From: Opitutia bacterium
Lineage (GTDB): Bacteria; Verrucomicrobiota; Verrucomicrobiia; Opitutales; Opitutaceae
Direction: 5' to 3'
Length of the DNA stretch: 49,254 nucleotides
NCBI GenBank assembly: GCA_947453695.1
Contig: CANGHW010000025.1
Coordinates: 1 to 49,254 of the forward strand
Part shown: positions 35,653 through 45,405 of the stretch, piece after piece
How the letters are laid out: each line of letters starts with the position of its first letter
Numbering within the stretch: position 1 is the stretch's first letter
Translations under genes and position numbers: made by a program
The notes under the pieces: model-generated
What the model saw: the letters and a program-made list of their open reading frames with translations, nothing else
What the model was told of the DNA's origin: nothing
Databases searched by the model: none

Positions 35653-36438
35653 ATGCGCAAATCACCCCGTTCGTCCGTAGCAGCCTTTACGCTCATCGAG
35701 CTGCTTACCGTTATCGCGATCATCGGCATTCTCGCTGCAATTATTATCCCCACCGTCGGCGCGGTCCGCGAAAAGGCCCAACGCGCAGTCGATGGCAATA
35801 ATCTCCGCGAAATCCTCAAGGCTGCGCAAATTTATGCGGGCGACAATCAGGACAAGCTTCCCGATCCGGTAAACATCCCGAATACCGTGCTCAACGCCCC
35901 TCAGGCAGCATGGAAGTGGCCCGGGATTTTGGCCAAAAATAACATTCTGACGGATGCCACGTTCTATTTCGCCAAGAACGATCCCGTGTTCAGCGGCACC
36001 TATCCCACCTTCATCATTCAGCCCTCCACCGCCCGCAATACGCTCCACACGTCCTTCACAACCAGCCGCTCGCCTTCCTGGGAGTTCGTTGGCGGAGTGA
36101 AAATGAGCGACGCGCCGACCAGCCCGGTCGCCTATACTCGCGGATTGCAAAGCAACGGAACTTGGAGCGTCACGAGTGGCGTCTACAAGGATAGCGGCGG
36201 GTATATCGCCTTCCTCGGCGGCAACGTTACGTTCTACCCCAATACCACCAGCATTTTTGTGTCGAACAATCCGACCAGCACCAACGCCAACCGGGTCCAG
36301 TCGGACATTCGCCAAGCCATCCCCTATAACGCCACCACCCCTGCGACGAGCGCGCGCATCTACGGAATACCGCCGTCGACCGGTGCTGCCGGTATGCTCG
36401 GTGCCGCTGCCGGCACCCTTGCCGTCCGCGGGCCCTGA
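35653..36438 (+). CDS. Type II secretion/type IV pilin-like pseudopilin
   Basis: A 261-residue protein with a prepilin-type N terminus: a short basic leader (MRKSPRSSVAA), then FTLIELLTVIAIIGILAAII, with the Glu at mature position 5. The residue before the cleavage site is Ala, where Gly is usual. The C-terminal globular domain includes GGYIAFLGGNVTFY, the strand pattern common to verrucomicrobial and planctomycetal prepilin proteins. The role is probably as a minor pilin or secreted surface protein, exported through a type II secretion-like system not seen here. Start: ATG 35653, before the leader. A terminator follows at 36474. Confidence 0.87.
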   Translation: MRKSPRSSVAAFTLIELLTVIAIIGILAAIIIPTVGAVREKAQRAVDGNNLREILKAAQIYAGDNQDKLPDPVNIPNTVLNAPQAAWKWPGILAKNNILTDATFYFAKNDPVFSGTYPTFIIQPSTARNTLHTSFTTSRSPSWEFVGGVKMSDAPTSPVAYTRGLQSNGTWSVTSGVYKDSGGYIAFLGGNVTFYPNTTSIFVSNNPTSTNANRVQSDIRQAIPYNATTPATSARIYGIPPSTGAAGMLGAAAGTLAVRGP

Positions 36439-36473
36439 TCCACGCCGACCTGAGCCTCAGGCTCCTTCATTTC

Positions 36474-36501
36474 AACCCGGCCCGACTCGGCCGGGTTTTT
36501 T
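36474..36501 (+). terminator. Rho-independent terminator after the pseudopilin gene
   Basis: The arms AACCCGGCC (36474-36482) and GGCCGGGTT (36489-36497) with a short loop are followed by T residues to 36501. A smaller GAGCC/GGCTC stem precedes it at 36452-36464. It lies 36 bp after the stop codon and before the pyrophosphatase gene. Confidence 0.9.
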
Positions 36502-36534
36502 ATTTCCCGCTTCCCCCGCCCGCCGGCCTCCGCC

Positions 36535-38316
36535 ATGGTCCCCAACCCGTCCATGACGCTCCCTGCCGCCCCATCTCCCGCCCGGTCCGATGCCAACGCA
36601 CCGACCACCTACGTCGTCGGCCATAAAAACCCGGATGCTGACGCCATCTGTTCGGCCATCGCCTATGCTGCCTATAAACAGGCCCGAGGAGATCGGGGCT
36701 ACATTGCGGCCCGATGCGGAAATTCAAATGCCCGCATCGACACGATTCTTGCCCGTTTCCGCCAGCCTCTCCCCTATTATCTGAGCGACGTTTCGCCCCG
36801 CGTGCGCGACCTGATGACCAACAGCGTCGTATCGGTGGCCGAAACTGCCACGTGCGCCGAGGCCCTGGAATTACTCGACCGACACCACGTCCGCGTCCTC
36901 CCCGTCACGTCTTCCCGTCGCACTGGCGGAGTCGTCGGCGTCGTATCTTTGGCTGCTCTCGGAGGCGTATTTATACCCCGCGTAAGTGAGCCGCGCAGCA
37001 TGCGCCAGGTAAATACCTCGCTCGCCAATATCACCCGGGCGCTCAATGCCCGCGCCCTCCACGTCGTCGGCGAACGCAAAATCGAGGAACTCTACGTGCG
37101 CCTTGGCACGATGGATATTTCCTCCTTCTGGAGCGTTTCCATCCGCGAAAATATTCCCGCCGACCAGGCCATCGTCATCGTCGGCGACCGCCACGATATT
37201 CAACGCCGTTCGATCGAGCTCGGCATCCGCGCCCTCGTCATTACCAGCAACCTTGAACCGGACGACGACACCATCGAACTCGCCAAGGCGCGCGGCGTCA
37301 GCCTCATCATCAGCCCCCACGATTCTGCCACGACCGCGTGGGTCGTCCGCACAGCCTCGACCATCGAACGCGTGATCGAGCGCAACGTCCCGACTGTCGG
37401 GGCCGACGTGCGAATCGCCGATGTGCGCAAGAAATTCTCCTCCGGCTCGACCCACTCGATTCCGGTCGTGGCCGACGACGGCGCGCTCATTGGCATCATC
37501 ACCAAAACGGACATTCTGAAACCCGTCTCGACCCGCCTCGTTTTGGTCGACCACAACGAGATCACCCAAGCTGTCCCCGGAGCAGACGAAGTCCCCATCG
37601 CCGAGATCATCGACCACCACCGTCTAGGTGCCCTCAACACCGCGCAGCCGATTCTCTTCATCAACGAACCGGTCGGCTCCACGTGCACCATCGTCGCCGA
37701 TCTCTTCCGCCGCGAGGGCCTCCAACCTTCCCCTGAAATTGCCGGGATAATGATGTCCGGCCTCATATCTGACACCCTCCACCTTAACGGCCCGACCACG
37801 ACATCGAAAGACGCCATCATCCTCGCGTGGCTCTCGGAAATCGCCGGCGTCAACTCAAAGGAGCTCGCCGATCAAATCTTCAATTCCGGTTCGGTCATTC
37901 TGGCCAATCCCCCGGAGAAGATCGTCCGGTCCGACTACAAGATCTACGAAGAAGAGGGCCTCCGTTTCTCGGTTTCTCAAGTGGAAGAGCTCGGCTTCGG
38001 CAATTTCTGGCAGCACGCCAAACCGATTTCCGCCGCCCTGGGCGAGCTTCGCGAGGAAGAGCGCCTCGCATTCGCGGCTTTGCTTGTAACCGATATCAAC
38101 ACGCAAAACTCCCTCCTTCTCGTCAAAGGCGACCCGACCTTTATCCAACGGATCAACTACTCACACGTGGAGCAGGACGAGATCTTCGACCTCCCCGGCA
38201 TCGTGAGTCGCAAGAAGCAGCTCATCCCCTACCTTACGAGCCTCATCAAAGAGATGGCTGCGGACGGTGCTTTCGCCACGGGACGCAGCGGCGCCCCGTT
38301 CAAGAAGCGTAAATAG
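36535..38316 (+). CDS. Manganese-dependent inorganic pyrophosphatase, CBS-DRTGG type (family II)
   Basis: A 593-residue enzyme. The DHH-type catalytic half has HKNPDADAICSAIAYA (residues 30-45), VDHNE (about 338) and IIDHHRLG (about 358), the metal-binding motifs of family II PPases. The C-terminal DHHA2 region ends SRKKQLIPYLTSLIKEM. Between the first motif and VDHNE is an insert of about 250 residues with two CBS motifs flanking a DRTGG-like domain, the layout of regulatory CBS-PPases that are inhibited by AMP/ADP and activated by ATP or diadenosine polyphosphates. It hydrolyses pyrophosphate to phosphate in the cytoplasm. Start: ATG 36535; the M six codons later is an alternative. Confidence 0.93.
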   Translation: MVPNPSMTLPAAPSPARSDANAPTTYVVGHKNPDADAICSAIAYAAYKQARGDRGYIAARCGNSNARIDTILARFRQPLPYYLSDVSPRVRDLMTNSVVSVAETATCAEALELLDRHHVRVLPVTSSRRTGGVVGVVSLAALGGVFIPRVSEPRSMRQVNTSLANITRALNARALHVVGERKIEELYVRLGTMDISSFWSVSIRENIPADQAIVIVGDRHDIQRRSIELGIRALVITSNLEPDDDTIELAKARGVSLIISPHDSATTAWVVRTASTIERVIERNVPTVGADVRIADVRKKFSSGSTHSIPVVADDGALIGIITKTDILKPVSTRLVLVDHNEITQAVPGADEVPIAEIIDHHRLGALNTAQPILFINEPVGSTCTIVADLFRREGLQPSPEIAGIMMSGLISDTLHLNGPTTTSKDAIILAWLSEIAGVNSKELADQIFNSGSVILANPPEKIVRSDYKIYEEEGLRFSVSQVEELGFGNFWQHAKPISAALGELREEERLAFAALLVTDINTQNSLLLVKGDPTFIQRINYSHVEQDEIFDLPGIVSRKKQLIPYLTSLIKEMAADGAFATGRSGAPFKKRK

Positions 38317-38649
38317 GGCCCAGCGGAGACGAACGCCCATTCGATGGCGAAATGGCGGAGTATTGGTTGCGATACGCCCGCAGGCCTCCATCGCCTGCTC
38401 TTGTAATCAAGCCATGGGACGCTTGGTTGCGGTGCCTCGGTCCGAGGTCGTGGTCATCAAACGTTTGCGCACGGTCATCGGCAGGACGCCTGTAAGCCTC
38501 CAGCGCGACGCTATGGCTACCTGTCGCACGCTTGTGGGCGGACGCCTCCTTCCGCGGCCATTCGCTCGCCTCCGACCGCTCTCCTTAACTCAGCTACCTA
38601 TTTCAGCTCCCCTGGTCGCCCTTGCAGCCGCCAAACCCCTCTTGCTGAC

Positions 38650-39006
38650 GCGTGAGACGCTCCCGCCACAATCCCTAACGGCGCAGCCAACATCTTTTGG
38701 CGTCCCGCCGCTGCCTTTATCCGTCCCGGCGCCATCTTTATTACTCCTGCCGGCATCTGAGACGCTCCCGCCGCCATCTTTTGCAGTCTTGCCAGCATCT
38801 TTATGACTCCGGCCGGCATCTTTATGACTCCGATTTGTATCTGTGGCACGCCGTTTTTCGTCTGAGCCACTCCGTTTTGCGTCTGAGACCGTCCTTTTTA
38901 CGTCTGAGACGGTCCTTTTTCTGTCTGAGACCGGCCTTTTTCTGTCTGAGACGCTCCGTTTTGCACCTAAAGCCGTCCGATTTGGGGCTGACTCCGCCCA
39001 CGCGGC
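38650..39006. repeat. 21-bp tandem repeat array 2 (about 17 units)
   Basis: Period of 21 bp. The plus-strand core GTCTGAGAC begins at 38881, 38902, 38923 and 38944, with GTCTGAGCC at 38860 and ATCTGAGAC at 38755. Variants starting ATCTTT or ATCTGT occur at 38692, 38734, 38776, 38797, 38818 and 38839, and weaker copies at 38650, 38671, 38713, 38965 and 38986, all in register. The spacer after GAGAC varies, mostly TCC plus a T-rich run. It sits in the 1.2-kb gene-free region between the pyrophosphatase gene and lpdA. The 38317-38649 part before it shows no recognisable feature. Long open frames across it reflect the multiple-of-three period and are not considered genes. Confidence 0.85.
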
Positions 39007-39053
39007 CACAGAAGTAGCCCCGGGAAGCCCTCCGCCCGCCTACTCTACTGAGC

Positions 39054-39512
39054 GCGCCGAGCTCCAGCTCGGCGCACGCTCGCTCGCCGTCAACCTCCAG
39101 CGGCGAGCGCCTACCTGTGCCCAGACAGGCTCTACGCTTCTGCTTACCTCTTTCAGCATGGCTTCGGACAGCGCCCTGACCACGCCTCGAGGGCATTCGT
39201 TCTGTCCGAGGATCGAGCACATCTGGGCGGCCCTCTGCCTAAAACTCAATCGAGGGCAGCGTAGCAAAACTAAGTATCGTAGTGCGCATCCTCCCTCCCT
39301 GCGTCGGCCGGACCATAGCCTTGACGCACGCACTCAGACCCACCGCCGCCTTGCCGGCGAAATCACCATTCCCTGAGCGCGAGAGACAACTCTCGCCCAG
39401 TGCGCATCCGGTTGGGTCAACCTTGGGTAGGCGAAGGTCATAATCTTCGCCCTACCCTCCAGATGACATGCCGATCCTGGTTCTGACTCCGGCCTCTCTA
39501 AAATCTGGCCGG
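39054..39512. repeat. Cluster of eight palindromes in the pre-lpdA gap
   Basis: Eight inverted repeats in 460 bp: 39054-39075 (10-bp arms, GCGCCGAGCT), 39081-39109 (9-bp arms, CGCTCGCCG), 39114-39129 (5-bp arms, CCTGT), 39165-39208 (7-bp arms CGGACAG with an inner 5-bp pair), 39230-39257 (GCCCTC), 39379-39396 (GCGAGAG, loop ACAA), 39426-39456 (GGTAGGCGAAG with a one-base bulge) and 39489-39512 (CCGGCC). They are at the downstream end of lpdA and look like a mosaic of REP-type elements. None has the T run of a terminator. Confidence 0.65.
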
Positions 39513-39518
39513 CACTCC

Positions 39519-40925
39519 TTAGATATGGATTGCCTCGCCGGTCGTGGCCGCCGCGGCTTCCATGAGCGCCTCGCTTAGCGTCGGATGCGCATGAATTGAG
39601 TGATGCACCTCGTCGATCGTTCCTTCCATATTCATGGCGAGGACGTATTCGGCGATTAACTCGGGAGCCTCGTTACCAAGGATGTGGGCTCCAAGAATTT
39701 CGCCGGTCTTCGCATCGCTGATCAGCTTCACGAAGCCTTCGCTATCGCCCGATGCGACCGCCTTGCCCGACGCAGAGAACGGGAACTTGCCGACCTTGTA
39801 GTCGAGTTTCTTTTCCTTGGCCGCTTTCTCCGTGAGACCGGTGCTCGCGATCTGCGGCTGGCAATACGTGGCACCCGGAAAGATCTTTACCCGGCCACCG
39901 TGATGCAGGCCAAACATGGCGCTGACGGCGTTGACCGCCTCGTAGGTAGCGACGTGCGCGAGCCACGGCGGCCCGATGATGTCGCCGGCCGCATAGATGC
40001 CCTTCACGCTAGTCTCATAATTATCGTTAACCTTGATATAGCCACGTTCGAGCTCGAGCTTCACGCTTCGTCCCAGCGTGCCGTCCAGATTTGGCACCAC
40101 TCCAATCGCGACCAGTAACGATTCTGCTTCGATTTCAGTGGATGTGGTTTCGCCGTTCTTCGTCAGCGCCATTTTCACGCTACTTTTGCCGACCCGGATT
40201 TTGTCCACCTTCGTATTCACATGCGCTGTGATTCCCTGCTTCTCGAAGGCCCGCTGTAGACCCTTGCCCACTTCTTCGTCCTCCACCGGCACGAGCTGCG
40301 GCAACATTTCGACCAAGGTCACTTTCGTGCCGAAAGCATTGAAGAAATACGCAAACTCCACGCCGATCGCGCCTGCACCAATAATCACGAGCGATTTCGG
40401 CGGATTTTTGCGCGGCACCAGCGCCTCGCGCGACGTCAACACGCGCTCGCCGTCGGGCGGGAGGTCGGGCAACTGGCGGGCCTTGCAGCCAGTCGCGATC
40501 AGGACATTCTTGGTCTTAAGAAATTTCCCTTTCTGCTCTCCTTCGGTGATTTCCACCATTCCGGGGGCGCTGACTTGGGCGCGACCTACGATGTAATCGA
40601 CCTTGTTCTTGCGAAAAAGGAACTCGATCCCCTTGGCCATCTGGCCGGACACGCCCCGCGAGCGCTCCATAACCTTGCCGAAATCGAATCCGATCTGCTT
40701 TGCCTCGATGCCGAATGAATCGGCCTTCTGGAGTGAGCGGTAAAACTCTGCGCTCTTGAGCAACGCCTTCGTCGGGATACAGCCCCAGTTCAGGCAGGTG
40801 CCGCCCGCACGTTCCATCTCGATACAAGCGACCTTCTTGCCGAGTTGCCCGGCCCGAATAGCGCCCGCATAGCCCGCCGGACCGCCGCCAATGACGATGA
40901 GATCGTAGTCTGTAATGTCTGCCAT
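39519..40925 (-). CDS. lpdA: Dihydrolipoyl dehydrogenase
   Basis: A 468-residue FAD flavoprotein, the E3 subunit of 2-oxoacid dehydrogenase complexes and of the glycine cleavage system. FAD motif VIGGGPAGYAGAIRAGQLG at about 11-29; redox disulfide Cys44/Cys49 in GGTCLNWGCIPTKALL; NAD motif IIGAGAIGVEFA; C-terminal active-site His447-Glu452 in HAHPTLSEAL. All catalytic residues are present. No E1 or E2 genes are close. The start codon ATG 40925 is 73 bp after the small membrane protein gene on the same strand. It is followed by a gap of 1.2 kb filled with repeats. Confidence 0.96.
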   Translation of the reverse strand: MADITDYDLIVIGGGPAGYAGAIRAGQLGKKVACIEMERAGGTCLNWGCIPTKALLKSAEFYRSLQKADSFGIEAKQIGFDFGKVMERSRGVSGQMAKGIEFLFRKNKVDYIVGRAQVSAPGMVEITEGEQKGKFLKTKNVLIATGCKARQLPDLPPDGERVLTSREALVPRKNPPKSLVIIGAGAIGVEFAYFFNAFGTKVTLVEMLPQLVPVEDEEVGKGLQRAFEKQGITAHVNTKVDKIRVGKSSVKMALTKNGETTSTEIEAESLLVAIGVVPNLDGTLGRSVKLELERGYIKVNDNYETSVKGIYAAGDIIGPPWLAHVATYEAVNAVSAMFGLHHGGRVKIFPGATYCQPQIASTGLTEKAAKEKKLDYKVGKFPFSASGKAVASGDSEGFVKLISDAKTGEILGAHILGNEAPELIAEYVLAMNMEGTIDEVHHSIHAHPTLSEALMEAAAATTGEAIHI

Positions 40926-40998
40926 GTTTCCACCGTCGCACGCCGCGAAAAACCGTCAAACGGAAACCGTGCCTCATCCCCCGACCGCCACCAAGCAA

Positions 40999-41433
40999 TT
41001 AGATGTCGATCACGTCGACCGGCTTTGCCGGCGCCGATTCCGTCCGTCCCGGCGGCGGACGTGGCGGACGCGGACCTCGGGTAAAGATACTAAGCACCAG
41101 ATTGGTCACGCTCACGACCAACGCACCGCCCACGGCCGACCAAAACCCGGCAACATGAAAGCCTTCGACGAGTCGGTCGACCAAGAGGAATAACAAGGCA
41201 TTGATCACCACCATCCCGAAGCCCAGTGTGAGCAAAATGAACGGCAACGTGAACAGCACCAGGAGCGGCTTCAGGATCGCGTTGAAAAAACTGAGCAGCA
41301 GCACGACCGCCACCAGCGTCGCTCCATCGCGGCAATCAATCCCGATGCCCAGTTTCGTGGCGAGCGTCACTCCAAGCGCGAGGATCGCCCAACGCATCAG
41401 CAATTGAAAAAACGGTGAGTTCACTTGCGTCAC
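40999..41433 (-). CDS. Phage holin family (YvlD-like) membrane protein
   Basis: A 144-residue integral membrane protein with four hydrophobic segments: about 9-27, 37-55, 58-82 and 92-115. The FFNAILKPLLVLFTLPFILLTLG segment is characteristic of the holin_4_2/YvlD family of small bacterial membrane proteins; despite the name these are usually not phage genes. A Pro/Arg-rich tail follows. Start: GTG 41433, with a second GTG at 41424 as an alternative. The function is unknown. Only 25 bp separate it from the divergent glycosyltransferase start, so its promoter must overlap that gene. Confidence 0.82.
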   Translation of the reverse strand: MTQVNSPFFQLLMRWAILALGVTLATKLGIGIDCRDGATLVAVVLLLSFFNAILKPLLVLFTLPFILLTLGFGMVVINALLFLLVDRLVEGFHVAGFWSAVGGALVVSVTNLVLSIFTRGPRPPRPPPGRTESAPAKPVDVIDI

Positions 41434-41458
41434 TGTCCGTCCGCCACCGCCCCGGGCA

Positions 41459-42547
41459 ATGAAAATCCTTCTGGTTCAGGACTACCTCCGCAGTGGCGGA
41501 ACGGAGCGCCAATCCGTGCTGCTCGCCAACGCCTTCGCGTCCGATGGACACGAGGTGCGGCTGATTACCTTCCGCCCGGGCGGCGCTCTCGCTCAGACCT
41601 TGGCTGCCTCCGTGGGGTGCGCCCCGTTGCAGTCGTTTGATTTGCGGCTCGACTGGTTAGCGCCCGGACTGGGTGCCCGCGCCGCAGAATTTGCTCCCGA
41701 CATTGCGCTCTGCATGGGTCGCATGGCCAATTGTTATGCCGGCGCCCTGCAGGGCCGGCTTCCCCATGCCCCAGTCCTCGGGACCATGCGCACGGGTAAA
41801 CCACTCCCCCTGCTCTTTCGTCGCTCGCTGCGGCGCGTTCGCCACCTCGTAGCCAACAGCGCCGACGCCCGCGACACCCTCGTCGCACGCTATGCCGTGC
41901 CTGCCACGAAAATCACGGTAATCCACAACTCGCTCGTCTTTCCACCTCAGTCCGCCCTATCGCGCAATGAGGCTCTCCGCGCCCAACTCGGCGCCGGCCC
42001 CGCCACAAAAGTCCTGCTCTCCGTGGCCATGTTTCGCCCGGAGAAAAACCAGCGTGAGCTCGTCGAGATTGCCGCCGGCCTCCCGCTCGATGTCGACTGG
42101 CAACTCTGGTTCGCGGGCGACGGCCCCGCCCGCGCCGCTTGCGAGCAGCTCGTCGCGGAAAAAAATCTCGCCGCGCGTATCAAGTTCCTCGGCTTTCATC
42201 GCGACCCAACCCCGCTCTACTGCGCCGCCGACCTCGCCGTGCACGCCTCGGCCAGTGAGGCGCTCTCCAATTTTCTCATTGAGGCCCAAGCCCATGGCCT
42301 CCTCGCCATCGCCTACGCGGCGCAAGGCATCGGCGAATGTTTTGTCCCCGGTCGCACTGGCTGGATCATTCCAGCAGGCGACCGCACGGCCTTCCGCGCC
42401 ACCCTCTCCCGCCGCATCAGTGAGCCGGCGCTGGCCCACGCCGAACGCTCGGCTGATGCGCAGGCATTTGCTCGCCGCCAATTTGATCCCACCCGTCAAG
42501 TTGCCGCCTACCTCGATCTCTTCGCGCGCCTGCGTGCCACGTCATGA
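41459..42547 (+). CDS. Glycosyltransferase family 4
   Basis: A 362-residue GT-B enzyme that would transfer a sugar from an NDP donor to a cell-envelope acceptor, at the cytoplasmic face of the membrane. The N-terminal domain begins MKILLVQDYLRSGGTERQSV, as in GT4 enzymes. The donor site is seen in VAMFRPEKNQRELVEIAAGL and the acidic SASEALSNFLIEAQAHGL, the EX7E-type stretch. The sugar donor and acceptor cannot be told from sequence. Start: ATG 41459. Its stop overlaps the next gene (ATGA). Confidence 0.88.
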   Translation: MKILLVQDYLRSGGTERQSVLLANAFASDGHEVRLITFRPGGALAQTLAASVGCAPLQSFDLRLDWLAPGLGARAAEFAPDIALCMGRMANCYAGALQGRLPHAPVLGTMRTGKPLPLLFRRSLRRVRHLVANSADARDTLVARYAVPATKITVIHNSLVFPPQSALSRNEALRAQLGAGPATKVLLSVAMFRPEKNQRELVEIAAGLPLDVDWQLWFAGDGPARAACEQLVAEKNLAARIKFLGFHRDPTPLYCAADLAVHASASEALSNFLIEAQAHGLLAIAYAAQGIGECFVPGRTGWIIPAGDRTAFRATLSRRISEPALAHAERSADAQAFARRQFDPTRQVAAYLDLFARLRATS

Positions 42548-43325
42548 CCAACAAGCAACGCACGGACCTCATCGAGAGCTTCATCCGCGAGCACAAATAC
42601 GCCGATCTGCATACGCTCGCAGCCCGATTTGACGGTTCTCTTTCTACTGTGCGACGCGTTCTAGATCATCTGGAAGCTCGCGGGATCGTGCGCCGCCACC
42701 ACGGCGGCGCGTCACTCGTGGAAAACGACGCCCTCGCGCAAGAATACGATTTCCTCGCCCGTAACCAGCGCCAGCCCGACGAAAAATACGCCATTGCGCG
42801 TCTCATTGCCGATCAAGTGGAGCACGGGATGACAGTCATTTTGGACGGCGGGAGCACCACCTATACTGTCGCTCGTCTGCTCGCCCAAAAACGTTTGCAG
42901 GTGATCACCAATTCCCTGCCGATTGCAGGCCTTTTTGGCGAGATTGGCGCCGCCGACACCACGGTAACTGGAGGCAGCATCTACCGCCGACTCGGCGTGC
43001 TCGTCGGCCCGCTCTGCGAGCAATTTTTCGAGCAAACCCACGCCGATCTCGCCATCCTCGGCGGCACCGGCGTGACCGAAGAAGGCATTTGGAACCACAA
43101 CCCGTTGCTCGCCTCCGGCCAGCGCAAGATGATCGCCGCCTCGGAACGAACTATCTTCGGCCTCGACAATTCCAAGTTCGGCCGGCGTGCCCAGACCCTC
43201 ACGTCTCCGTTTGCGGCACGGCACACTATCGTCACTGACACCCGTCCGACCGCCACCGTGACGCGCGCAATCTCCGCCTCCGGCGCTAAATTGATTCTCG
43301 CCGGACCGGAAGATTTTATCCGCGC

Positions 43326-43329
<4 letters not shown>
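42544..43329 (+). CDS. DeoR family transcriptional regulator
   Basis: A 261-residue regulator: N-terminal winged helix-turn-helix (about 5-58, [20 protein letters not shown], then [19 protein letters not shown]) and a DeoR C-terminal sensor domain (about 78-235, with [15 protein letters not shown] and [19 protein letters not shown]). The usual ligand is a phosphorylated sugar. It is translationally coupled to the glycosyltransferase by a 4-bp overlap, which suggests shared control. Its stop overlaps that of clpX: the plus-strand TAG and minus-strand TAG share CTAG at 43326-43329. Confidence 0.9.
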
Positions 43330-44621
<1,292 letters not shown>

Positions 44622-44728
44622 GGGATGAGGGTGACGGTCAGGTGCGTGGTGTCGAGACGGGAGTGCGTCGAAGCGGAGTGAAGGGCGTAGGTGAAAACAC
44701 GCCCCCACTTCTCATCGGATAGTTTTCT

Positions 44729-44744
44729 GCCGGCTAAAGCCGGC
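44729..44744. repeat. REP-like palindrome between clpX and clpP
   Basis: GCCGGC (44729-44734) and GCCGGC (44739-44744) pair over a TAAA loop. The sequence around it (GCCGGCTAAAGCCGGCGCC) looks like a common REP-type element. It lies downstream of clpP in a 139-bp gap and may alter transcript processing. Confidence 0.55.
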
Positions 44745-44760
44745 GCCTCCCGAACTTGGC

Positions 44761-45381
44761 TTAGGCCGCCGTCGGGACGACGATCTTCTGCGCTTCGCGC
44801 GTGGACTCGACGACATGGTCGACGATGCCGTACGCCTTGGCCTCGTGGGCGCTCATATAGTAATCGCGATCCGAGTCCTTCTCGACTTGCTCAGCGGTCT
44901 TACCGGTGTGCTTAGAGATAACTTCATTGAGCGTCTTTCGCCAACGGAGAATTTCCTTGGCCGCGATCGCAATGTCCGAGGCTTGGCCACCGGCGCCGCC
45001 GCTCGGTTGGTGAATCATCACACGGCTATTCGGGAGCGCGAACCGCTTCCCCTTCGTGCCGGCTGCAAGCAGCACAGTGCTCATGCTCGCCGCCATGCCG
45101 ACACAGTAAGTGACGACGTCGCACTGCAGGAAGTTAATCGTGTCATAGATCGCCATGCCACCCGTGACCACCCCTCCCGGCGAGTTAATGTAGAGGTGGA
45201 TATCCTTCTTTGAGTCCTCCATCTGCAGGAAGAGCAACTGAGCGATGACCAAGTTCGCAATCGTATCGTCAATCGGCGTGCCGATGAAGATGATTCGGTC
45301 CTTCAGGAGCCGAGAATAAATATCCATCGACCGCTCGCCGCGGCCGGTATTTTCGAGAACGATTGGAACGTAGTAGCTCAC
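44761..45381 (-). CDS. clpP: ATP-dependent Clp protease proteolytic subunit ClpP
   Basis: A 206-residue serine peptidase that forms the degradation chamber for ClpX and ClpC. The triad is complete: Ser99 in [10 protein letters not shown], His124 in [17 protein letters not shown] and Asp172 in [12 protein letters not shown]. Start: GTG 45381 ([13 protein letters not shown]), the usual ClpP N terminus. It is 24 bp after tig, so they are probably in one transcript. The length is normal. Confidence 0.97.
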   Translation of the reverse strand: MSYYVPIVLENTGRGERSMDIYSRLLKDRIIFIGTPIDDTIANLVIAQLLFLQMEDSKKDIHLYINSPGGVVTGGMAIYDTINFLQCDVVTYCVGMAASMSTVLLAAGTKGKRFALPNSRVMIHQPSGGAGGQASDIAIAAKEILRWRKTLNEVISKHTGKTAEQVEKDSDRDYYMSAHEAKAYGIVDHVVESTREAQKIVVPTAA

Positions 45382-45405
45382 GGGTGATGTGGTGTTATCG
45401 GCCGG

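Noticed and set aside
38843..39376. 177-residue open frame over array 2 and the palindromes
   Set aside because: Created by the multiple-of-three repeat; no start signals and no domain.
40999..41433. Prophage holin
   Set aside because: The sequence fits the YvlD-type small membrane protein group, and no other phage gene is present.
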